In this document: piece by piece, positions 1 to 6,759 of the stretch
How positions within the stretch are numbered: the stretch's first letter is position 1
Layout of the letters: the number at the start of each line of letters is the position of its first letter
NCBI GenBank assembly: GCA_003154555.1
Contig: PMDT01000257.1
Coordinates: 3,188-9,976, forward strand
Source of the DNA: Spirochaetaceae bacterium
Lineage (GTDB): Bacteria > Spirochaetota > Spirochaetia > SZUA-6 > Fen-1364
DNA: 6,789 bases
Direction: 5' to 3'
Translations under genes and position numbers: made by a program
The notes under the pieces: generated by a model
What the model saw: the letters and a program-made list of their open reading frames with translations, nothing else
Database searches by the model: none
What the model was told of the DNA's origin: nothing

Positions 1-1386
1 GAGGATTCCCTCATGCTGACCGGCGGTTCCCTGCTCGGGCTCTCCGTCGATGCGACCGCGAATGCCGCGACCGGCGACGTGGCCAACTTCGGCCTGCTCA
101 CCCAGAGCTGGCAGGCAGGGCTCACCTTCAATCCATTTTCACCTTTGACAACGACGACGCAGCTTTCGCTTTCACAGGCTGTGGACGATTATCCGTACCC
201 CGCGACTCCCGAGTGGTACGGCGCGCGCTGGGTCCGGGAAGCCTCACTGCTCCTGCCGTGGGAGCAGGGGAGCGACGTCACCCGGGCGGAAAAGCTCGCA
301 TTCTCCGCGGGCGTGCCGGCGACGCCGTTTGGCCTGAGCCTTGCGGCATCGGCGGACGCGAACGGCAGCAACTATACCGCGACCGGATTCAGCCAGCAGA
401 ACGACCTTTCCGCCGCGATCTCCCTGCTCCTGAACCTTGGGTCGGCGTCCTCGCCTGACAGCTTCAGCATCACCTACAAGCGTGACCTGAGTCTCGATAC
501 GACACCCGCGGCGGGACCGCGGTTCCAGGCGGAGACCGACGAGCTCACCCGGATCTTCGGGCTGCAGGGCTATTTCGTGCAGGCGATTCCCATTGCCGAG
601 ATCTTCACGGATATCACACCCCTTGCGCGCACCGCGTGGGCATCGGTAAGCCAGGGCACCTACACGCCGTCTTTGAGCTTCTCTCTGCAGCGCAGCTACG
701 GCTCGCGCCTTATCGACCTGGTCGTGCCGTCAAGCATTGAGCTGGACGTTGGCCAGGTGCTCAGCAAGACGGCCGACCTGTATCAGACCGTCGCCTATGT
801 CCGGCCCCGCACGACGACACGTGCCGTGAACCTTTTCGGGTCGCTGGGCGCCTTCCCGATCCTCACGGCCGTCCGTACCGACGAATACGACCTGAGCCTC
901 AGCGGATCGCTGGAAGGGCCGCCAGGTACCACGCCGGTCCTGGCGACTGTATCCGTCGAAGGGTACGCGACGCTCACCGGGGCGGGCGACAACGAGCTCA
1001 CTCTTCTGGAGACGTTTCGCCGCGATCAGCCGACCGTTCCTCCGCTCAGCGTGTCACTGACGAACGATTCGCAGGCGATCCTGGACTGGAAAGTGCTGCC
1101 GCCAAGGGGAATCCCGCTGCCCCTCATTCCGCCGGACATCGCCGCGACGGGGCATTTCGAGAACCGGGAGAGCGCCGACCTTACGATTTCCTGGCAGGAT
1201 CCCGGCGCCTTTCACCCCCTGACAGTCCTTTTCGGTCATTCGACCTCGCTCGTGTACCCGACCCACGGATCGATAAAGGCCAGCGCGAATATCGGCGTCG
1301 ACGTCGAAAATCCCGGTGTCTCGGGTCAGGGACTCGTCTGGCGTTTTGCCGTCCGTGCCGCGCTGGAGGCAAAGTTGACATTCTGA
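1..1386 (+). CDS. Partial envelope protein, C-terminal part, probable outer-membrane beta-barrel
   Basis: The frame is open to the left edge and ends at a TGA at 1384-1386, so about 461 residues of a probably longer protein are visible. An ATG at 13-15 has a GAGG eight bases upstream, but the residues after it (M-L-T-G-G-S-L-L-G) lack a basic N-region and do not look like a signal peptide, so I treat it as internal. The sequence is rich in Ser, Thr, Leu and Gly, has no cysteine, and shows repeated short stretches of alternating polar and hydrophobic residues separated by turn-like Asp, Asn, Pro and Gly segments. It ends A-L-E-A-K-L-T-F; the terminal Phe with hydrophobics at every second position resembles a C-terminal barrel-assembly signal. 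I do not recognise the family. An LptD-like or other large surface barrel is possible but not supported by any motif I can name. It lies 65 bases upstream of another exported barrel gene on the same strand, which fits an envelope cluster. Confidence 0.7.
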   Translation, partial: EDSLMLTGGSLLGLSVDATANAATGDVANFGLLTQSWQAGLTFNPFSPLTTTTQLSLSQAVDDYPYPATPEWYGARWVREASLLLPWEQGSDVTRAEKLAFSAGVPATPFGLSLAASADANGSNYTATGFSQQNDLSAAISLLLNLGSASSPDSFSITYKRDLSLDTTPAAGPRFQAETDELTRIFGLQGYFVQAIPIAEIFTDITPLARTAWASVSQGTYTPSLSFSLQRSYGSRLIDLVVPSSIELDVGQVLSKTADLYQTVAYVRPRTTTRAVNLFGSLGAFPILTAVRTDEYDLSLSGSLEGPPGTTPVLATVSVEGYATLTGAGDNELTLLETFRRDQPTVPPLSVSLTNDSQAILDWKVLPPRGIPLPLIPPDIAATGHFENRESADLTISWQDPGAFHPLTVLFGHSTSLVYPTHGSIKASANIGVDVENPGVSGQGLVWRFAVRAALEAKLTF

Positions 1387-1426
1387 AAAGTGCGAGATAG
1401 CTTTATGCCCATGTGGGGTATATAAT
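1375..1426 (+). promoter_or_regulatory. Candidate promoter for the barrel / FecR-barrel / mutL unit
   Basis: Two sigma-70-like possibilities overlap here. A perfect TATAAT lies at 1421-1426, preceded by a poor -35 (TAGCTT at 1398-1403 for a 17-base spacer). It would start transcription near 1433 and leave a leader of only about 20 bases before the ATG at 1452. Alternatively, a perfect TTGACA at 1375-1380 sits over the last codons of the upstream gene; 17 bases further on, TAGCTT at 1398-1403 is only a weak -10. The two perfect hexamers are 40 bases apart and cannot form one promoter. This is motif matching only. The AT-rich patch stands out in GC-rich surroundings, but read-through from upstream is equally possible. 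Confidence 0.35.
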
Positions 1427-1439
1427 TGGTGCAGGCTTC

Positions 1440-1447
1440 AAGGAGGT
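1440..1447 (+). promoter_or_regulatory. Strong Shine-Dalgarno deciding the start at 1452
   Basis: AAGGAGGT ends four bases before the ATG at 1452 and is a near-perfect match to the anti-Shine-Dalgarno. It fixes this ATG as the start, in place of an in-frame GTG at 1413 that would put 13 extra residues ahead of a normal signal peptide. Confidence 0.85.
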
Positions 1448-1451
1448 CGCA

Positions 1452-2801
1452 ATGACTTTTGTGTTCAAGCGTTGTGCGCTGGCTCTCGCCTTGTTCAGCC
1501 TCGCAGTCGGCTCGGTGTTCGCACAGGGCACGCCTGCCAATGCATTCGCATTCAAAATGGGGCTGGACCTGGGCGCGCAGACCTTCACGGGCGCAACAAC
1601 AGATCCGGATGCAGGGAGCTTCGAGTTTCTTGGGCTCTCCCCGGACATCTCCTTCGGGAAGTTCGGAATCGGTCTCGACCTCACAATTAATTACACACTG
1701 AACGGTCCTCCGGGAGCTCCTGTTTCCAATACTATCTACATTCGCAAGTCGGACTGGGTTCCCACGGACTTCCAGGATTTCCTGAAAATATACCTCGGCA
1801 AGTTCGCCTACGTGCGATGGGGTGAAAAGGGAGATCCGCTCTTCCTGAAATTCGGCTCCTTCAGAGACGCCACCCTCGGTGACGGCTTCATCATGGGCGG
1901 CTACAACAACGCGCTCTTCCTGCCCAACGATCGTCACCTGGGGCTTCAGGCAGATCTCGACGGCGGACTATTCAAGTTCCCCTTCGTGGGCATAGAGACG
2001 GTGATCGGCAACGTCGCCGACATGGACGTTCTGGGTGGCAGGCTCTACGTGCGGCCGCTCGTTTCCACCCAGATCCCCATTCTCAACAACCTGGAAGTTG
2101 GATTTACGGGCGTCTTTGACACGGGACTGAATGCCACGACGCTCGCAACACCCGCAACGGTTTTCGGAGCTGACGTGCAGCTCCCTGTTCTCTACGTCAA
2201 GGACGTCGCCTCGATGCTCGCATTCACGGATGTTGGATTCGAAGGCAAGAGCACGGGCGGCATGCTCGGGGTCGGCGGCAAGCTGTTTAATGTCATTTCC
2301 TATGGCGCGCAGCTGCGCCTGCTCGGCGCCGGTTTCCAGCCGGGGTATTTCGGCGTCACCTATGACGACTACGCCACGGGGCGTGGCGCGGAATACCTGG
2401 CCCTTCAGGGCGCCCTCCCGGGCGGTTTCACATTCGGGTGGGAGGCGAGCCTTGGCACGTCGTTCCTCAACGACAAGTTCGTGTTCCTGGTCAAGCTGGA
2501 TTCGCCCTTTGTCACCTCGGAGACAGACCCCGCCCTGACGTTGCCCCATCTTGTGGGCGTTCTCTCCATGGCGGAGGGCGTCATCCCCGGCATCACGTTC
2601 GACTTTATTTACGACAAGACGCAGATCAACAGCTTTGCATCGCTGGTCAGCGCCAAGAATGCGCTCATCAAGGCGCAGGTGAACTTCCTGACCGGCGGCG
2701 CCGTGATCTCCTTCGTTTACAACATCACCTACGATCCGACACACACCCCCGATCCTTGGGTGGTGCAGTCAGGGCTGCAAAGCTCGATTCCGCTGTTCTA
2801 G
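1452..2801 (+). CDS. Exported outer-membrane beta-barrel protein, paralogue of the next gene's barrel
   Basis: The protein has 449 residues. Residues 1-24 form a Sec signal peptide (K6-R7, then a Leu/Ala core, cleavage predicted after V-F-A24 before Gln25). There is no lipobox, so it is not a lipoprotein. The mature part is Gly- and aromatic-rich amphipathic beta-strand sequence with no further hydrophobic helix, and the protein ends S-I-P-L-F, a terminal Phe typical of outer-membrane barrels. A conserved block at residues 123-153 reads W-G-x3-D-P-x-F-x-K-x-G, then T-x-G-x-G-x-I-M-x4-N, and a second block at 195-202 reads G-G-R-L-Y-V-R-P. Both recur in the barrel half of the downstream protein, as does a G-V-I-P segment near the C-terminus, so the two are paralogues along most of this length. 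The start is set by the strong ribosome binding site. The next gene begins 15 bases after the stop, indicating co-transcription. Its likely role is a pore or structural protein in the outer membrane; the substrate is unknown and I do not recognise a named family. Confidence 0.85.
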   Translation: MTFVFKRCALALALFSLAVGSVFAQGTPANAFAFKMGLDLGAQTFTGATTDPDAGSFEFLGLSPDISFGKFGIGLDLTINYTLNGPPGAPVSNTIYIRKSDWVPTDFQDFLKIYLGKFAYVRWGEKGDPLFLKFGSFRDATLGDGFIMGGYNNALFLPNDRHLGLQADLDGGLFKFPFVGIETVIGNVADMDVLGGRLYVRPLVSTQIPILNNLEVGFTGVFDTGLNATTLATPATVFGADVQLPVLYVKDVASMLAFTDVGFEGKSTGGMLGVGGKLFNVISYGAQLRLLGAGFQPGYFGVTYDDYATGRGAEYLALQGALPGGFTFGWEASLGTSFLNDKFVFLVKLDSPFVTSETDPALTLPHLVGVLSMAEGVIPGITFDFIYDKTQINSFASLVSAKNALIKAQVNFLTGGAVISFVYNITYDPTHTPDPWVVQSGLQSSIPLF

Positions 2802-2805
2802 GAAA

Positions 2806-2811
2806 GGGAGG
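2806..2811 (+). promoter_or_regulatory. Shine-Dalgarno for the FecR-barrel gene
   Basis: GGGAGG lies five bases before the ATG at 2817, inside the 15-base gap after the TAG at 2799-2801. It supports the chosen start, and the short gap argues for one transcript with the gene before. Confidence 0.8.
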
Positions 2812-2816
2812 AAAGA

Positions 2817-5060
2817 ATGAAGACGAGAGTTACTTTCGCGATTGCGCTCGCCGCATTCCTGGTCATCCCAGGATTGCTGTTCGCGCAGTCCGCGCCGGCG
2901 AAACCCAAGCCGCCGGCCATATCGGTCACCATCAGCTACATTGAAAACAACAGCGGCAACTTCGATGTCAAGGACGACAAGGGTGTCTCGGTGAACCCGA
3001 CGCCGTCGGAGGGCGACGAGCTGAAGCTGGGGTGGACGGTGCTCACGGGGGCCGGGGATTCCGCCGAGCTGCAGCTGAACCATACCAGCACGATTGTCAA
3101 GATCTCCCAGAACACGAACTTCAGGCTCGATAAGCTCCGGTCCGACACGGGCGGCCAGGACGTCTTTTCCATGGCATTCGGCAAGGTCCGCACCGTCGCG
3201 GGCAAGGCCTCGGGCAAGGATCAGTACCAGATCAAGACCCCGTCGGCGGTCTGCGGTGTCCGCGGTTCCGACGTGGTCGTTGAGTTCCAGGAAGGGTCGT
3301 TCGCGAAACTGTCGACCCTTGAAGGCACTGGCTGGATCCAGAATGCCGCCGGTGAGGCGCTCGAGGTGGCGCAGGGGTTCGCTGCCGATGCGCTTGCAGC
3401 CACATTTGCTGCCATCCAGATTCCCGCCGACGTCCTCAGCAGCCTGACGACAGAGATGACGTTCGTCCGACTCAATCCGGACGACGTGCTTGCAATCAAC
3501 AGGGCCTACCAGGCGTCCCTGCTGCCGGCGAACGACAACAGCAACCCGCCTGCAACTCCTGCCACCCCTGCCACGCCCCCGACTCCTCCGAAGCCGACCT
3601 GGCTGGATGACGTGATGTCGAAGATCAAGCAGATACTCGGCGTGGAGATCGGCACGATCACCATCGGCAACACCACCTACAGCAAGGTCGTCGCACAGCC
3701 GACATTCGCCCTCGGAAGCCTCAAGATGTCGCTGTATCTGCCGGTCATCTACCAGACGGACATGTTTAATCCCAACGACTGGTACCATCCGCAGGGCAAT
3801 GACGAATGGGACTTTGGCGGTCTCCTCACGGGAAAGCCCCTCTCCGATCCCTGGGCCCTGGCGCAGGATTTCGCGAATGACCTGTTCCTGAAGATCAGGT
3901 ACATCGAATGGGGCCAGCAGAGGGACCCGTTCTTCTTCAAGGTCGGAAACCTGGATGACATCACGATCGGTCACGGCCTCATCATGCGCAACTTCGCGAA
4001 TGACGCCGACTTCCCCTCGGTTCGCCGCACGGGCGTCAATCTGGGTCTTGATTTCGGCGGCTTTGGAATAGAAGCGATGGTCAATGAAGCAGCGGCACCC
4101 GACATATTCGGCGGCCGTATCTACGTGCGGCCGGTGAAGGGCTTCAAAGCAGCCCTCGGCTTTACAGGCCTTGTTGATTGGAACCCGGCCAAGGATTGGC
4201 CTTCGACCCCCGCGGCCGTCGGAAACCCGATCTTCTTCAATCCCGGCGTTGACCTCGATCTCCCGTTCGTCGAAAGCAGCATCTTCGGACTCGTGGCTTT
4301 CGCGGATGGCGCCGTCATGCTCCCGTATTTCAGAAGCGCGCCGACTGATCCGGCCTACTCGGACATTCCCGCCGGATTCGCCCTGAATGCCATCTTCCCG
4401 AGCGGCTTCAACAACCTCGGCGACATCAAGAACTGGGGTGTTGCTGCCGGCCTCTTCGGCAACCTGATTACAAAGGACTTTACGTGGAGGGTGGAGTTCC
4501 GTGACTTCACCGGCGCATTCGTCCCTGATTTCTACAACTCGGATTACGAGCGCAGCCGCTCGCAGATGGTCTCCGCTGTTCTCCAGTACCTGGAGAACCC
4601 CACAGCGAGGCAGTACAACCAGACTGTCGGCATCTACGGCGAGGGCGGATTCGCGCTTCCGAAGATATTCAGCCTCACGCTCAGCTATTTCTGGCCATGG
4701 GCACAGGACGCCGCGGGCAACTTCACCTTCGGCAACGATCACTTCCTGGCCAAGTTCACGCTGGAACCGGGCGTTATTCCCGTGGTCAAGATTTTCGGCT
4801 CTGTCTCGTACGAGAGGACGAACTTCATTCCCGCGATTCTCAACGGGACGACGAACGGGCCCACGCTGTTCGACGCGAACACGGTCGTCACCGCCACCAT
4901 CAGTTACCCGATCAGCGACAGCCTGGATGTATCAGTGCTGTATACCAAGACGGCGAGCCGAGATTCGGCCGGAAACGTGATCATGGATCCGACATCCCTG
5001 GGCGGTCTCCTGCCCAAGTTGGACACGTCGGTCTCCATCACGATGAGCTCGCGCATCTAG
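2817..5060 (+). CDS. Exported FecR-domain protein fused to a beta-barrel
   Basis: The protein has 747 residues in four parts. Residues 1-23 are a Sec signal peptide cleaved after L-F-A23, with the same F-A-Q junction as the preceding protein. Residues from about 60 to 190 match the FecR-type periplasmic domain: an A-E-L-Q-L strand at 83-87, an I-S-Q-N-T-N-F-R-L segment, a K-V-R-T-V strand, the signature T-P-S-A-V-C-G-V-R-G-S-D ending near residue 152, and T-L-E-G from 167. Residues 238-260 form a Pro/Ala/Thr linker with three A-T-P repeats. The rest is amphipathic beta-strand sequence aligning with the upstream barrel (W365-N395 and G432-P439 match its W123-N153 and G195-P202 blocks). In classical systems FecR is an inner-membrane regulator of a sigma factor. 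Here there is no transmembrane helix, so the module probably sits free in the periplasm, attached to an outer-membrane barrel, perhaps as a sensor or a wall- or partner-binding unit; that role is inference. The chain ends M-S-S-R-I, without the usual terminal aromatic. Cys146 is the only cysteine I see. Confidence 0.85.
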   Translation: MKTRVTFAIALAAFLVIPGLLFAQSAPAKPKPPAISVTISYIENNSGNFDVKDDKGVSVNPTPSEGDELKLGWTVLTGAGDSAELQLNHTSTIVKISQNTNFRLDKLRSDTGGQDVFSMAFGKVRTVAGKASGKDQYQIKTPSAVCGVRGSDVVVEFQEGSFAKLSTLEGTGWIQNAAGEALEVAQGFAADALAATFAAIQIPADVLSSLTTEMTFVRLNPDDVLAINRAYQASLLPANDNSNPPATPATPATPPTPPKPTWLDDVMSKIKQILGVEIGTITIGNTTYSKVVAQPTFALGSLKMSLYLPVIYQTDMFNPNDWYHPQGNDEWDFGGLLTGKPLSDPWALAQDFANDLFLKIRYIEWGQQRDPFFFKVGNLDDITIGHGLIMRNFANDADFPSVRRTGVNLGLDFGGFGIEAMVNEAAAPDIFGGRIYVRPVKGFKAALGFTGLVDWNPAKDWPSTPAAVGNPIFFNPGVDLDLPFVESSIFGLVAFADGAVMLPYFRSAPTDPAYSDIPAGFALNAIFPSGFNNLGDIKNWGVAAGLFGNLITKDFTWRVEFRDFTGAFVPDFYNSDYERSRSQMVSAVLQYLENPTARQYNQTVGIYGEGGFALPKIFSLTLSYFWPWAQDAAGNFTFGNDHFLAKFTLEPGVIPVVKIFGSVSYERTNFIPAILNGTTNGPTLFDANTVVTATISYPISDSLDVSVLYTKTASRDSAGNVIMDPTSLGGLLPKLDTSVSITMSSRI
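3552..3578 (+). repeat. Three A-T-P codon repeats in the interdomain linker
   Basis: Three consecutive 9-base units each encode Ala-Thr-Pro (residues 246-254) with synonymous differences between units, followed by more prolines up to residue 260. They form the flexible hinge between the FecR-like module and the barrel. The synonymous drift suggests the units are old and held at the protein level, not a recent slippage product. Confidence 0.6.
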
Positions 5061-5063
5061 ATG
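5054..5063 (+). other. Ten-base perfect palindrome over the stop codon before mutL
   Basis: CATCTAGATG is self-complementary and contains the TAG stop (5058-5060) of the FecR-barrel gene. It ends two bases before the mutL ATG. It may be a chance product of the stop context. It is too short and loop-free to act as a terminator hairpin. Confidence 0.3.
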
Positions 5064-5064
5064 A

Positions 5065-6759
5065 ATGTCTGATCCCATCCCTCGGTCCCGGAGGATCCAC
5101 TTCCTCCGGGACGAGGTCTTTCGCAAGATCGCGGCCGGCGAGGTAATCGACCGGCCGTTTTCCATTGTGCGGGAGCTCCTGGACAACGCAATAGACGCAG
5201 GGTCCTCTTCCATCGACGTGCACCTGGAAGCAGGCGGTCTTTCGCGCGTCAGGGTGGTCGACGACGGCGCCGGCATGGACTGCGACGACCTCTCTCTCTG
5301 CTGGCAGCCTCACACGACCTCCAAGATCGACAGCGAAGACGACCTGCTGCGCGTGACGAGCCTGGGGTTCCGCGGGGAGGCCCTGGCGAGCATCGCGCTC
5401 TGCAGCAAGCTCGAGGTCGTGAGCAAAGGGCAGGGTGCAGGACCGGCGTACAGGCTGGAGGTTCGAGAAGGCCGTCAGCAATCGCTCGAACCCTGCCAGG
5501 GACGACCGGGCACGACCGTGGATGTGTCAGAGCTTTTTTTCAATTACCCTGCGCGCAGGAAGTTCCTTCGCAGCGCGTCAGCCGAATCGGGCCTCTGCCG
5601 CTCGGCCTTTCTCGACAAGGCCGTTGCGCATCCGGCAATTGCATTTCGCCTTTTCATTGACGGCGCTCTGAAGATTTCCCTGCCGCCGGGCGCCGCCGGG
5701 CAGAGGATCTCACTCGCCTACGGGCCGCTTTTCGGCACGGCGCCGCTCGCGGTATCGGAAAGCAGCGGGCCGGGCTTCACGGTATCGGTCGTGGCGGGGG
5801 ACCGAGAGGTGCGCCGGCGGGACCGCCGGCTGTTGCAGGCGTTCGTGAACGGGCGTCGTGTCTTCGAGTTTGCGCTGCTCCAGGCTGCCGAGTTCGGATT
5901 TGCCGGCGCCGTGCCGGGCGGTTGGCATCCCGTCGCTTTCATTTTTATCCGCATCGATCCCTCCCTGGTGGACTTCAATATCCATCCTGCCAAGAAGGAA
6001 GTAAGGTTTCGAAATCTCTCCGACGTACATCACGCAGTCGTCGAGGCAGCACGGCAGCAGATCGCCGCTGAGCCTGCCTCGGCGACGACAGTGAGCTCAT
6101 TTCCTTCGGCTGCCTCCCGTGAACACGCGGCGCGGCATACCCATGTCGGGAGGGAGCTCACGCTGCCTCTCGCGCCCGATCCCGTTCCTTCGCCCCCCAA
6201 TGACGGGGCCGGCATCCGCTTTCTCGGCCAGGTCTTCGGCGTCTTCCTGGTTTTCGAGCTCCCCGATCGGCTCGTGATCCTCGATCAGCATGCCGCCCAT
6301 GAGAGAATCCTTTTCGAACGGCTTTCCGTACGGGCCCCTGAGATGCAGGAGATGCTCTTTCCTCTCTGCTTCGACGTGTCGGAGGAGGAAGAGAGCCGCC
6401 TGGAAACAGCCGGCGCTGAGCTCATCGGACTGGGCGTGGAGTTGCGAAAGGCAGGTGCGCGTGCATTCGAGGTAACGGCCCTGGCGGAGCATTTTGCAAT
6501 GATTCCCGAAGAGGCGCTCATCGAGCTCATCCGCGGGGTCGGCGGCGCGGAGTGGCAATACGCTTTCCGTGCAACTGCGGCGTGCCGCATGGCAATCAAG
6601 GAAGGCGACCGCGTGGACCCGGTGACGGCGCGTGAGCTATGCGCCCAGGCGCTGGAGCTTCCCGTGCCGCGCTGCCCCCACGGCAGGCCCATCTGGCACC
6701 AGTTGAGCGAGGAATCGCTGCGGAAGCTCGTCGACCGGCCGATCGACAGACAGAGATAG
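5065..6759 (+). CDS. mutL: DNA mismatch repair protein MutL, endonuclease type
   Basis: MutL couples mismatch recognition by MutS to strand incision. This copy has 564 residues and all main landmarks. The N-terminal GHKL ATPase has I-A-A-G-E-V at 22-27, E37 and N41 in E-L-L-D-N-A-I-D-A-G, D-D-G-A-G at 66-70, H-T-T-S-K at 83-87 and G-F-R-G-E-A-L at 101-107. Then come L-F-F-N-Y-P-A-R-R-K-F-L and, at 302-315, V-D-F-N-I-H-P-A-K-K-E-V-R-F with Lys310. A short linker (about 335-382) leads to the C-terminal dimerisation and nuclease domain with D-Q-H-A-A-H-E-R-I-L-F-E at 407-418 (the DQHA(X)2E(X)4E metal-binding site), Q-E-M-L-F-P at 428-433 (probable sliding-clamp motif), A-C-R at 506-508 and C-P-H-G-R-P at 537-542. 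It should therefore nick DNA itself, without MutH. An in-frame TGA at 5062-5064 makes 5065 the earliest possible start, and the ATPase domain begins about ten residues later, so this start is sound. It begins 4 bases after the upstream stop with no clear Shine-Dalgarno, suggesting translational coupling. Confidence 0.97.
   Translation: MSDPIPRSRRIHFLRDEVFRKIAAGEVIDRPFSIVRELLDNAIDAGSSSIDVHLEAGGLSRVRVVDDGAGMDCDDLSLCWQPHTTSKIDSEDDLLRVTSLGFRGEALASIALCSKLEVVSKGQGAGPAYRLEVREGRQQSLEPCQGRPGTTVDVSELFFNYPARRKFLRSASAESGLCRSAFLDKAVAHPAIAFRLFIDGALKISLPPGAAGQRISLAYGPLFGTAPLAVSESSGPGFTVSVVAGDREVRRRDRRLLQAFVNGRRVFEFALLQAAEFGFAGAVPGGWHPVAFIFIRIDPSLVDFNIHPAKKEVRFRNLSDVHHAVVEAARQQIAAEPASATTVSSFPSAASREHAARHTHVGRELTLPLAPDPVPSPPNDGAGIRFLGQVFGVFLVFELPDRLVILDQHAAHERILFERLSVRAPEMQEMLFPLCFDVSEEEESRLETAGAELIGLGVELRKAGARAFEVTALAEHFAMIPEEALIELIRGVGGAEWQYAFRATAACRMAIKEGDRVDPVTARELCAQALELPVPRCPHGRPIWHQLSEESLRKLVDRPIDRQR

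Noticed and set aside
13..15. ATG as the true start of the first gene
   Set aside because: The frame is open to the window edge and the following residues do not form a basic signal peptide, although the protein looks like an envelope barrel. A GAGG eight bases upstream means it cannot be fully excluded.
1413..1451. An in-frame GTG start 13 codons upstream of the first barrel gene
   Set aside because: It would begin within eight bases of the TATAAT and place extra residues ahead of a normal signal peptide. The AAGGAGGT before 1452 favours the later ATG.
1326..1937. A 203-codon open frame on the minus strand
   Set aside because: It spans the gene junction and the probable promoter in antisense, and shows no recognisable domain or signal.
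1968..2744. A 258-codon open frame on the minus strand
   Set aside because: It is antisense to the first barrel gene, with charged, low-motif composition and no recognisable domain, so it is a shadow frame.
2769..4742. A 657-codon open frame on the minus strand
   Set aside because: It lies entirely antisense to the FecR-barrel gene, which has a signal peptide, a ribosome binding site and recognisable domains. The minus-strand product is Arg/Glu/Val-rich with no recognisable motif, as expected for the opposite strand of a GC-rich gene.
5061..5072. A three-codon frame (ATG to TGA) overlapping the mutL start
   Set aside because: It is too short to be meaningful without a ribosome binding site. 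It does show that ATG 5061 cannot be the mutL start.
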